Of a DNA stretch of 29,522 bases, positions 21,946-29,522 are shown piece by piece. The stretch is taken from contig CAYZJC010000022.1 of the NCBI GenBank assembly GCA_964478775.1, forward strand, positions 1 to 29,522. The letters are read 5' to 3'. Under the pieces are notes generated by a model, which saw nothing but the letters and a program-made list of their open reading frames with translations, had not been told where the DNA came from and ran no database searches. The position numbers were made by a program, and so were the translations under genes. This DNA is from PNMQ01 sp964478775 (lineage in GTDB: Bacteria; Pseudomonadota; Alphaproteobacteria; Paracaedibacterales; CAIOTO01). Within the stretch, counting starts at the first letter, position 1, and each line of letters opens with the position of its first letter.

Positions 21946-23247
21946 ATGATTCCTTCATTCAGCCAGTCACTTTCAACCCTCTTGCGTCACTCAAAAGCAT
22001 CCCTCCTCGCAGCACTTTCTTGCGCCTTTGAATGGTATGATTACGCATTATTTGGATATTTTACCACAACTTTATCTGTCCTCTTCTTCTCTGAACAAGA
22101 CCCAAAGCTTGCCCTGCTATATAGTCTTGGCGTATTTGCATCAGGCTTTTTGATGCGACCTGTTGGAGCCATTGTGTTTGGTTATATTGGTGATCGTATT
22201 GGCAGAAGGCGCGCCCTTACCTTATCTTTGGTTGCAATGGCACTGCCAACAATTTTATTAGGGCTTTTGCCAACTTATAAAGACATCGGTATTTGGGCAA
22301 CCATTGCCCTTATAGGTTTGCGTTTGCTACAGGGGCTCGCTGTTGGTGGAAACTACGGTGGTTCCTTTATTGTCACGATAGAACGGGCACCAAAAAATTT
22401 GCGTTCACTTGCAGGCTCCATTGCGACATTTGGCACTCTTGGAGGCTTATTTTTAGGGTCAGCTGCCGCATTTTTAGCCAATACATGTTTAGATCAAGAC
22501 CAGCTCTTATCATTTGGCTGGCGTATTCCCTTTTTATTAGGGGGCATGTCAATTCTTGTGGCCCATTGGATCAAAAAATATATTCCTCAAGATGAAAATA
22601 TTGAAAGTACTGATTCCACAAGGACCCCCTTAAAGATCATTTTAAAAGACTATAAACTGATTGTCACAAAAGCCATTGGGATTATTTTAATAGACGGTGT
22701 TGGCATTTACCTTGCTCTTGTTTTCATGACAACATTTGCAACCACATTTTTAAACATGCCGCAATCACTAGTCTTTATGATTAATACACTGGCCATGGCT
22801 ATCCTCGTATTAGGCATTCCTTTCTTTGGCTTTTTAAGTGACACACGCTTTGCCCCAAAACAGATTTTATCTGTCGTTGCATTAGGTTTACTTTTTGTTT
22901 CATTACCCCTTTATCTTTTACTCGTTCAATTTTCAAATGTGTGGGTTTTTGCCCTAACGCAAGGAATTTTTGCGCTATTAATCGCAGCAGCTTATGGAAC
23001 GCTTCCCATTACTGTGGTGTCTATGTTTCCAAAACACATACGCTATTCAGCAACTGGCTTAGCTTTCAATATTAGCGTTGCATGCTTTGGCGGAACGGCG
23101 CCTATGATTGTGACATTTTTAATGCAAAAGACACAAATGTTGTGGATGCCTGGTTTGATTTTGTCTATTGTGGGTATTATAAGTTATGCTTGTGTTCGAA
23201 CTGTCTTTGTGAATCATCTGAATGAAGATAATGGCACAAACACTTAA
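21946..23247 (+). CDS. MFS transporter of the metabolite:H+ symporter (ProP-like) family
   Basis: This 433-residue protein with twelve hydrophobic segments has the MHS-type opening SCAFEWYDYALFGYF (residues 25-39), the signature loop GYIGDRIGRRRALT (79-92) and LRLLQGLAVGGNYGGS (about 126-141). Family members import proline, betaine, citrate, ketoglutarate or other solutes with protons. Rickettsiales-type genomes carry many paralogues whose substrates are unknown. It lies 40 bases upstream of mraY on the same strand, so co-transcription is likely. The ribosome site before the ATG is weak. Confidence 0.93.
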   Translation: MIPSFSQSLSTLLRHSKASLLAALSCAFEWYDYALFGYFTTTLSVLFFSEQDPKLALLYSLGVFASGFLMRPVGAIVFGYIGDRIGRRRALTLSLVAMALPTILLGLLPTYKDIGIWATIALIGLRLLQGLAVGGNYGGSFIVTIERAPKNLRSLAGSIATFGTLGGLFLGSAAAFLANTCLDQDQLLSFGWRIPFLLGGMSILVAHWIKKYIPQDENIESTDSTRTPLKIILKDYKLIVTKAIGIILIDGVGIYLALVFMTTFATTFLNMPQSLVFMINTLAMAILVLGIPFFGFLSDTRFAPKQILSVVALGLLFVSLPLYLLLVQFSNVWVFALTQGIFALLIAAAYGTLPITVVSMFPKHIRYSATGLAFNISVACFGGTAPMIVTFLMQKTQMLWMPGLILSIVGIISYACVRTVFVNHLNEDNGTNT

Positions 23248-23287
23248 AACCCCATGCACGCCACTAACACAACTTAGGTTTTAATTT

Positions 23288-24371
23288 ATGTTATATACAT
23301 TTTTATATCAGCATTTTGATAAGTGCAAGTTTTTTAATCTTTTCAAATACTTAACCTTTAGAACAGGTGCTGCCATATTAACAGCGCTGGTGATTAGCTT
23401 TGTGTGCGGTGGCCCTCTCATTCGTTGGCTTAAAAGCAAGCAAAAACATGGGCAACCCATACGTGATGACGGGCCTGAATCGCACCTTCTTACCAAAAAA
23501 GGAACACCGACAATGGGTGGTGTTTTAATTTTAGGTTCTCTCGTGCTCAGTACATTACTATGGGCCAACTTAGAAAATTTACAGGTGTGGATTGTTTTAT
23601 TTGTAACCGTTTCTTACGGCATCTTAGGGGGGTATGATGATTATTTAAAACTGACCAAAAATTCTCACAAAGGCTTATCTGGAAAAAGCAAACTTGTTAT
23701 ACAAATAGTAATTGCACTTATCGCTATTGCTCTCTATTTCAAAGCAACACCTCAACATTTGCAAACTTCTCTTACCTTTCCCTTTTTAAAAGATACGCTC
23801 ATTGACCTTGGTTACTTTTTTATTCCGTGGGCAATTGTAGTTATCATCGGGTCATCTAACGCTGTCAATTTAACAGATGGCCTAGATGGCTTAGCCATCG
23901 GTCCTTCTATTATCGCCTCAGCTTGTTTTTTAGTGATTTGTTACGTTGTAGGGCACGCTAAGTTTTCACAATACCTACATATTTTGCATGTGGAACACGC
24001 TGGTGAACTTTCAGTCTTTTTAGGAGCCATGGTAGGTGCTGGCCTTGGTTTTCTTTGGTACAATGCGCCGCCGGCACGTGTTTTTNNNNNNNNNNTCGCT
24101 TGCCGTGGGCGGTGCGCTTGGAAGCATTGGTGTTCTCATTAAGCATGAGCTTGTCCTAGCAATTGTAGGTGGCCTTTTTGTATTAGAGGCTGTGTCTGTC
24201 ATGGTGCAAGTCGGGTACTTTAAAATGACACGTAAACGCATTTTTTTAATGGCCCCCATTCATCATCACTTTGAAAAGAAAGGCTGGCCTGAGCCCACTA
24301 TTGTGATTCGCTTTTGGATTATTGCCGTCATCTTAGGTCTCATTGGCCTCTCCACTTTAAAAATTCGCTAA
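23288..24371 (+). CDS. mraY: MraY, phospho-MurNAc-pentapeptide translocase
   Basis: This is a polytopic enzyme of the inner membrane that joins phospho-MurNAc-pentapeptide to undecaprenyl phosphate, giving lipid I. Visible motifs are GTPTMGGVL, the catalytic DD in GGYDDYLKL, GLSGKSKL, SSNAVNLTDGLDGLA and the conserved end MAPIHHHFEKKGWPE. A 10-N gap (24086-24095) breaks the frame. The residues missing between YNAPPARVF and SLAVGGALG are those of the invariant MGDTG motif, needing 15 bases instead of 10, so the gene is almost certainly intact. The N terminus has about 12 extra residues before the first span. It precedes murE by 28 bases. Confidence 0.95.
24086..24095. other. Assembly gap (10 N) inside mraY
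   Basis: The gap replaces the conserved motif MGDTG, expected to need 15 bases. The apparent frameshift comes from the placeholder length. Confidence 0.9.
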
Positions 24372-24399
24372 ATGATTATAAAAAGAATAAGGTTAAATT

Positions 24400-25917
24400 A
24401 TGCAACTCAATGACTTACTTCAACGCTCAGATCTCATAACAGCAGAGCTTCCCTTTCCTTTTGGGGCTATCAATATTGTTGAAATTAAAGCAGACTCAAG
24501 AATTGTCGGCCCCTTTGATGTATTTGTCTCTGTCCCGAGCCCTTCTGCTGAAGCCTATATTGAAGATGCCTTAGAAAAAGGCTGTCGCGTGATTGTGGCT
24601 GCATCAGAATATTTAGACTTACCCATTTTTCAACAGTTTGACGCTATCGTCATTCCTTGTGAAAATCCAAGGCTTGCGCTTTCAGCATTGGCAACAGTTT
24701 TATATGAAGGCGAACCAAAACATTTATTTGCCGTTACTGGCACCAATGGAAAAAGTTCCACAACACACTTTTTAAAACAACTCTTCACCCTTAAGGGGAT
24801 ACCTTGTGCAAGCCTTGGCACTTTAGGGTTAGACCTTGGCAATACCACAACAACAAGAGACCACTTTGCACAAGAAACCACAGGTGCTTCCCTTACAACC
24901 CTTGACGCTTTGCGTTTTCATAAATTGATGTCAAAATTTGCGGCCAATGATATTCAGCATGTTGTCTTTGAAGCCTCCAGCCATGGACTTGACCAATATC
25001 GGTTACATGGTGCGCATCTCACAGCAGCAGCCTTTACCAATTTGTCACAAGACCACCTCGATTATCACCAAACGATGGATGATTACTTTAAAGCTAAAGC
25101 TAAATTATTTAGTGAAATCTTGCCTGTTGGAAAAGTCGCTGTGCTTAATATTGACGATGAGCGCTTCACTTTGTTGAAAGATGTTTGTACACAAAGAAGG
25201 CAACGTGTCATCACTTATTCACGTTTAAAACCTGCTGATATCACCCTTAAAAATCATCACATTGATGGGGCAAGTCAAGTGTTTGATTTACTCGCGTTTG
25301 GTGTACAGTACCCGCATGTCAAATTTGACGTATCAGGTGATTTCCAACTTGAAAATTTAATGGCAGCTTTAGGTTTATTGTCTTCTATTGAACAAGATCT
25401 AACACCCTGGATTGCATTAATCCCCAAGCTTTCAGCCCCACACGGTCGTCTCAGTTGCGTTGCACAAAAAAATGACTTTCTTGTCTACGTAGACTTTGCC
25501 CATAGCCCTGACGCCTTAGAAAAAGTATTAAAAAATTTAAGAAGATACACCCAAAAACATTTGTGGGTTGTATTTGGCTGCGGCGGTAACAGAGACAGTG
25601 ATAAGCGCCCACGCATGGGGGCTATTGCATCAAGATGTGCGGATAAAATTGTCATCACTGATGACAACCCCAGATTTGAAGACCCATCAGCCATTCGGCA
25701 TGATATCTTAAAAGGCATAGATGAAAATAAGTTACAAGATGTCGTTGCTATCGCCGGAAGAAGACAAGCCATTGAGTATGCTATTTCTCATGCAAGAGCA
25801 GGAGACATTATTGTTGTTGCAGGAAAGGGACATGAAAGAGGACAAATTGTAGGGAATACTGTTTTTGATTTTGATGATACGCAAGAAGTGTTGTCTTTGA
25901 TTGAAAAAATAGTTTAA
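24400..25917 (+). CDS. murE: MurE, UDP-MurNAc-tripeptide synthetase (meso-DAP adding)
   Basis: This 505-residue Mur ligase has an N-terminal UDP-binding domain (IKADSRIVGPFDVFVSVPS), the ATP loop VTGTNGKSSTTH (112-123), FEASSHGLDQYRLHG and TNLSQDHLDYHQTMDDYFKAK, and a C-terminal domain with DNPR at 422-425 (TDDNPRFEDP). DNPR identifies enzymes that add meso-diaminopimelate, in contrast to the lysine-adding type with DNPA. It catalyses the third amino-acid addition in cytoplasmic peptidoglycan precursor synthesis. AAGG upstream of the ATG supports the start. It is co-directional with mraY and murF. Confidence 0.97.
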   Translation: MQLNDLLQRSDLITAELPFPFGAINIVEIKADSRIVGPFDVFVSVPSPSAEAYIEDALEKGCRVIVAASEYLDLPIFQQFDAIVIPCENPRLALSALATVLYEGEPKHLFAVTGTNGKSSTTHFLKQLFTLKGIPCASLGTLGLDLGNTTTTRDHFAQETTGASLTTLDALRFHKLMSKFAANDIQHVVFEASSHGLDQYRLHGAHLTAAAFTNLSQDHLDYHQTMDDYFKAKAKLFSEILPVGKVAVLNIDDERFTLLKDVCTQRRQRVITYSRLKPADITLKNHHIDGASQVFDLLAFGVQYPHVKFDVSGDFQLENLMAALGLLSSIEQDLTPWIALIPKLSAPHGRLSCVAQKNDFLVYVDFAHSPDALEKVLKNLRRYTQKHLWVVFGCGGNRDSDKRPRMGAIASRCADKIVITDDNPRFEDPSAIRHDILKGIDENKLQDVVAIAGRRQAIEYAISHARAGDIIVVAGKGHERGQIVGNTVFDFDDTQEVLSLIEKIV

Positions 25918-25974
25918 AATTTTAAGAAATATTTTTGAACCAAAAAGCAAGCTAACAAGTGTACGTGATATCTT

Positions 25975-27618
25975 ATGAATAGTAATAAATTTAACAAAGA
26001 CCCCGCCTCTTTCCCCTTAAGTCTAAATGACATTTTAAAGGCTCTACATTTGCCGTCTGTAGATGAAGACCTTAGAATTAGCAACGTCACCATTGATTCT
26101 CGCACAGTCCTTCCGGGAGAACTCTATATTGCCTTAAGTGGTATCAGCCACGATGGTCATGATTTTGTCAATGAAGCTGTGGCCAAGGGGGCTTATGCAG
26201 TCATTGTGTCTAAGGATATATACCAAGTTCCTGGGGCACATTTTATAAAAGTACCTGACACACTAAAAGCTTTGGCATGTATTTCACAAGCAGTGAGGTC
26301 CACATCTAAAGCAAAACTCATAGCGATTACAGGCAGCGTTGGAAAAACGACCACCAAAGACATGTTGGCCCATGTGCTATCACAATTTGGAGAAACGGTT
26401 GCCTCTAAGGCAAGCTTTAATAACCATTGGGGTGTCCCTTTAAGCTTAATGCAGCTACGTCCTATCACGAGTTTTGGTATCCTTGAAATTGGCATGAATC
26501 GCCCAGGGGAAATTGCCCCCCTTTCTAAATTGGTTTCGCCTGATATTGCAGTCATTACTGCAATTGGGGAAGCCCATATTGCTGAATTTGGAAGTACTGA
26601 AAAAATTGCACAAGAAAAGGCAGATATTTTTGCAGGTATGCAACGCGGGCATAGAAAAAAAAGTGCTTTTGAAAAGCTATCCGTTCTTAACCAAGACACA
26701 CCACATTGTGATATTTTAGAAAACAAAGCCCTAAAACATGCTGATAAAATTATCAAATGTAGCCTTGAATACACAACAGATGTCATGCTTTTGAATGAAC
26801 ACCATGGCTACATTGAAAGGTGCGGCTATACAGAAGTCACAGCAAAAATAAAGGGTAACATTGTTTCCTACAAATTGCCTCTTGTTGGAAAACATTTTAT
26901 TTTAAATTCATTACTTGTTTTAGCGGTGTGTTCTCACCTACAGTTAGACATGGAAAAAGTCTGTAAAGCCATTTCTACTTTCAAATTACCAGCCGGACGT
27001 GGCGTCGTACACGGGTTAATGCTTGAAGATAAACGCTTTATTACTTTAATTGATGATGCTTATAATGCAAACCCTGCGTCAATGAGAGCTGGCATTACTG
27101 CATTTGGTCAAATGCCATTTGACCAATTTTTGCCGACAATCTCAGCACAGCAATGGGTATCAAACACCGTTAAGCAAAACGAACTGAATGAAAAGCTTGC
27201 GTTGTCGCAGGTAATTGAAATAGACCAACTCGCCTTCCCTATGCAAACAGAGGAACAAAATCAATTAGGCCATAGAAGACCACGTAAAATTGTCGTCTTA
27301 GGTGAAATGCTTGAACTTGGAGAGCAGTCTCAAGAATATCACGAAGCTTTAGCCGACTTAATTGAAGAAGAAGAGATTGACGCCGTCTTATGTTGTGGCC
27401 TTGAAATGAAGCACTTACATAAAGTTATCCCATTGCAAAAGCGTATTGCTTATGCCTTAAAAGCTGATGACCTCATTGAACCTTTAATGATTTATACAAG
27501 ATCAGGCGACATGATTTATGTGAAAGGCTCAAAAAACAGCCGCGTGAGTAAAGTGGTGGATTTCTTACTGCAAAATTCTTATAAACCACGCGATAATAAA
27601 AACCCATTTTTAAATTAA
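25975..27618 (+). CDS. murF: MurF, UDP-MurNAc-tripeptide:D-Ala-D-Ala ligase, with an unusual insertion
   Basis: This is the last cytoplasmic Mur ligase; it adds D-Ala-D-Ala. Motifs are IDSRTVLPGELYIAL, the ATP loop GSVGKTTTKD (120-129), ASFNNHWGVPLSLMQ, LEIGMNRPGEI, GEAHIAEFGS, DDAYNANPASMRA (360-372) and LGEMLELGEQS (from about 442). At 547 residues it is about 90 longer than E. coli MurF (452). Much of the excess is a stretch between about 381 and 437 (starting FDQFLPTISAQQWVSN) inserted after the DDAYNANP motif, where family members have only a short linker. It is 57 bases after murE and 34 bases before pepP. Confidence 0.96.
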   Translation: MNSNKFNKDPASFPLSLNDILKALHLPSVDEDLRISNVTIDSRTVLPGELYIALSGISHDGHDFVNEAVAKGAYAVIVSKDIYQVPGAHFIKVPDTLKALACISQAVRSTSKAKLIAITGSVGKTTTKDMLAHVLSQFGETVASKASFNNHWGVPLSLMQLRPITSFGILEIGMNRPGEIAPLSKLVSPDIAVITAIGEAHIAEFGSTEKIAQEKADIFAGMQRGHRKKSAFEKLSVLNQDTPHCDILENKALKHADKIIKCSLEYTTDVMLLNEHHGYIERCGYTEVTAKIKGNIVSYKLPLVGKHFILNSLLVLAVCSHLQLDMEKVCKAISTFKLPAGRGVVHGLMLEDKRFITLIDDAYNANPASMRAGITAFGQMPFDQFLPTISAQQWVSNTVKQNELNEKLALSQVIEIDQLAFPMQTEEQNQLGHRRPRKIVVLGEMLELGEQSQEYHEALADLIEEEEIDAVLCCGLEMKHLHKVIPLQKRIAYALKADDLIEPLMIYTRSGDMIYVKGSKNSRVSKVVDFLLQNSYKPRDNKNPFLN

Positions 27619-27652
27619 TTTCGACAAAATGACAACATTCTAGGCACTATCA

Positions 27653-29397
27653 ATGCAAGCAATTGAAAAAATTAAAAACCTTCGTAAAGCGTTAAAGTTA
27701 CTAGAGTGTAATGCAATGCTTGTCCCCTTATCTGACCCATTTCAAAATGAATATGTGGCTGAAGCAGATAACCGTATTGCATGGCTTTCAGGTTTTACAG
27801 GGTCTAGTGCCCTTATGCTTGTCACCCAACAAGCTGCTGCCATATTTACAGATGGAAGATACACCCTTCAATTACAAAACGAAGTTGACTTGTCGCTATT
27901 TTCTTGCCATGACTATAAAGATTTGCCCAACTGGCTGCAAACCAACTTAATACAAGACATGACACTTGGTGTTGACCCATGGACAGTTAGCGTTTCAGAG
28001 TTTAAGAACTGGAAAAGTCATGCGGATAAGTATGGCTTTAAACTGATCACCCTTCAAAAGAACCCTATAGATGTACAATGGACGCAGCGCCCAAATAAAG
28101 AAATCCATACTGCCTTTCTTCGAGACATAACCTATAGTGGGGAAACCTTTTCAAGCAAGAAGGGGCGTATTCTAAAGTGGATGCAAGAAGATAAACTTGC
28201 ACATTTTGTGTGGGGAAACAGTGAATCTGTCAATTGGCTACTCAACATTCGTGGCTACGATCTGCAGCACACCCCCATTCAAAACATGTATGCCATTTGC
28301 AATATAGATGGCACGATAGACGTGTTTACAACTCCGCAATCCATTTCCCAATACATTAAAGAAACCTTAGGCCCTGATGTTTTTATTCATGATATAAAAT
28401 CAATACAGAATGTCTTATGTCAATTTTCTGCCCTCGGTGACATTGGCTATACACCCACAACAACGTCATTAGGGCTAGTTCAGTTATTGCCAACAGATGG
28501 TAATACAATGAAAGTGGTTGAACGACAAGACCCATGTGAAAAAATGAGATCTATTAAAACTTCAGTAGAACAGGAAGGGGCANNNNNNNNNNNNNNNNNN
28601 NNNNNNNNNNNNNNNNNNNNNNNNNNNNNNNNNNNNNNNNNNNNNNNNNNNNNNNNNNNNNNNNNNNNNNNNNNNNNNNNNNNNNNNNNNNNNNNNNNNN
28701 NNNNNNNNNNNNNNNNNNNNNNNNNNNNNNNNNNNNNNNNNNNNNNNNNNNNNNNNNNNNNNNNGTACTCCTCTTAGATTCTGGCGGACAATACCTTGAT
28801 GGCACAACTGATGTGACGCGAACACTTTGGTATACCCCTATTAGCCATAGAACCATTCCCCTTGAAGTTCCAAGCGAAATTAAAGATAGATTCACACGGG
28901 TCCTCAAGGGCCATATTGCTTTAGCGAATATAACCTTTAAAAAAGGAATGACAGGTTCACAGCTAGATATTCTTGCACGCCAATACTTATGGGATATCGG
29001 CCTTGATTATGCCCATGGCACAGGTCATGGTGTGGGGAGCTTTTTAAATGTTCATGAAGGCCCACAGCGTATTTCCACAAGAACTGGAGACTGTAAACTT
29101 GAAGCTGGAATGATTATATCAAATGAACCTGGCTTTTATAAACCCTTCGCATATGGTATTCGCATTGAAAGTTTAGTGGCGGTAGAAAACCACCCTACCT
29201 TTGAAGATTTTTTCTGTTTTGAAACACTCTCCCTTTGCCCAATTGATATTAATCTTATTGAACATGGCTTGCTAACCTCAACAGAAGTCGATTGGCTTAA
29301 TGCCTATCACCAAAATGTGTTAGATAAACTAGCCCCCCATTTGCCAGAGGACGTTCAACTATGGCTTAAAGAAAAAACAAAGAAGATTGAAGTGTAG
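27653..29397 (+). CDS. pepP: Xaa-Pro aminopeptidase (M24B, PepP/APP1-like), interrupted by an assembly gap
   Basis: This cytoplasmic metallopeptidase removes N-terminal residues preceding proline. The N-terminal creatinase-type domains (NEYVAEADNRIAWLSGFTGSS; FTDGRYTLQLQ; WLLNIRGYDL) lead to the catalytic pita-bread domain with metal ligands in LLDSGGQYLDGTTDVTRT, HGTGHGVGSFLNVHEGP and NEPGFYK. The wording of these motifs is that of the long, three-domain form. The 182-N gap (28583-28764) hides roughly 60 residues between the M24 domain start and the first ligand. Codon phase before and after the gap shows the true length must be a multiple of 3. It is the last gene of the mur cluster; a physiological link to the wall is not obvious. 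Confidence 0.93.
28583..28764. other. Assembly gap (182 N) inside pepP
   Basis: Codons end exactly at 28582 and resume at 28765, so the missing stretch should be a multiple of three; 182 is not. The estimate is close to what the family needs (about 60 residues). Confidence 0.9.
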
Positions 29398-29451
29398 GAT
29401 TGTCATATAATTACAAGAATCAACCAACACCTTTCATCCCCATTTCACTTG

Positions 29452-29460
29452 TGATATACT
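29452..29460 (+). promoter_or_regulatory. Extended -10 promoter element before the last gene
   Basis: TGATATACT fits the TGN-TATAAT extended -10 form. No good -35 is visible 17 bases upstream. It lies about 30 bases before the ATG at 29491. Confidence 0.45.
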
Positions 29461-29490
29461 GTTGTTATTAGAATAAAGAAGAGTGTACAG

Positions 29491-29522
29491 ATGTTAAACC
29501 CTTGCGTTGATATAGCCTTTAA
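29491..29522 (+). CDS. Start of a gene resembling the Rpn / PD-(D/E)XK transposase-nuclease family
   Basis: Only ten full codons fall in the window: MLNPCVDIAF, with a following codon beginning AA (Lys or Asn). GAAGAG seven bases before the ATG and an extended -10 element make it a believable start. The opening matches the usual 'L-P-x-x-D-x-A-F-K-x-x-F-G' beginning of Rpn/PDDEXK-type putative transposases, which are numerous in Rickettsiales-like genomes. The assignment rests on ten residues, so it is tentative. Confidence 0.4.
   Translation, partial: MLNPCVDIAF

Noticed and set aside
26193..26786. 197-codon minus-strand frame within murF
   Set aside because: It is antisense to a clearly conserved gene, shows no domain and no ribosome site.
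1..29522. CRISPR arrays, tRNA or rRNA genes, complete insertion sequences, prophage
   Set aside because: I saw no regularly spaced repeats, cloverleaf-like sequences, rRNA motifs, or transposase or phage structural genes apart from the partial gene at the right edge.

Overview
The window is chromosomal DNA from an AT-rich alphaproteobacterium, most likely an intracellular or endosymbiotic lineage of the Holosporales/Rickettsiales kind. The evidence is a CtrA response regulator almost superimposable on the Caulobacter protein, an isc operon with two adjacent cysteine desulfurases, several MFS/MHS-type transporters, a family 90 glycosyltransferase, and large lineage-specific secreted or membrane proteins beside core genes. 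The taxonomic call is inference from gene content. Three runs of N interrupt genes (11328-11337, 24086-24095, 28583-28764). Their lengths are not real, so the apparent frame breaks there are assembly artefacts.

Layout. 1-911: the tail of an SbtA-like bicarbonate transporter permease and an XRE-type regulator. 915-8289 (minus): one Fe-S assembly operon, iscR - second cysteine desulfurase - iscS - iscU - iscA - hscB - hscA, with an MFS transporter attached where a ferredoxin gene would be expected. Its promoter carries a good match to an IscR type-1 site. 8511-9656: a membrane-anchored GT90 enzyme transcribed divergently. 9676-13531: rimM (minus), a secreted acidic/poly-Lys/Pro-Met-Gly-rich protein of unknown function (plus), then dnaA with a small lipoprotein gene upstream (minus). 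13604-14259: a hairpin-rich leader, a short zincin-like metalloprotease gene and a large inverted repeat. 14342-17865: lon (minus) and ctrA (plus) diverge from a 377-base regulatory region holding a CtrA box (TTAA-N7-TTAAC) and several perfect palindromes. 17902-18410: back-to-back intrinsic terminators, rpmB and its promoter. 18623-21448: a 941-residue multi-spanning membrane protein with a Ser-rich N-terminal third, unrecognised. 21500-23247: a Trm112-like protein and an MHS-type transporter. 23288-29397: mraY - murE - murF - pepP. 29491-end: the first codons of a gene resembling the Rpn/PD-(D/E)XK transposase-nuclease family.

Functionally the window combines Fe-S cluster biogenesis under probable IscR feedback, replication initiation (DnaA) and cell-cycle control (CtrA with its usual proteolytic neighbour Lon), and peptidoglycan precursor synthesis. 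The meso-diaminopimelate signature in MurE implies a true DAP-type wall. The least explained loci are 10378-11558 and 18623-21448.
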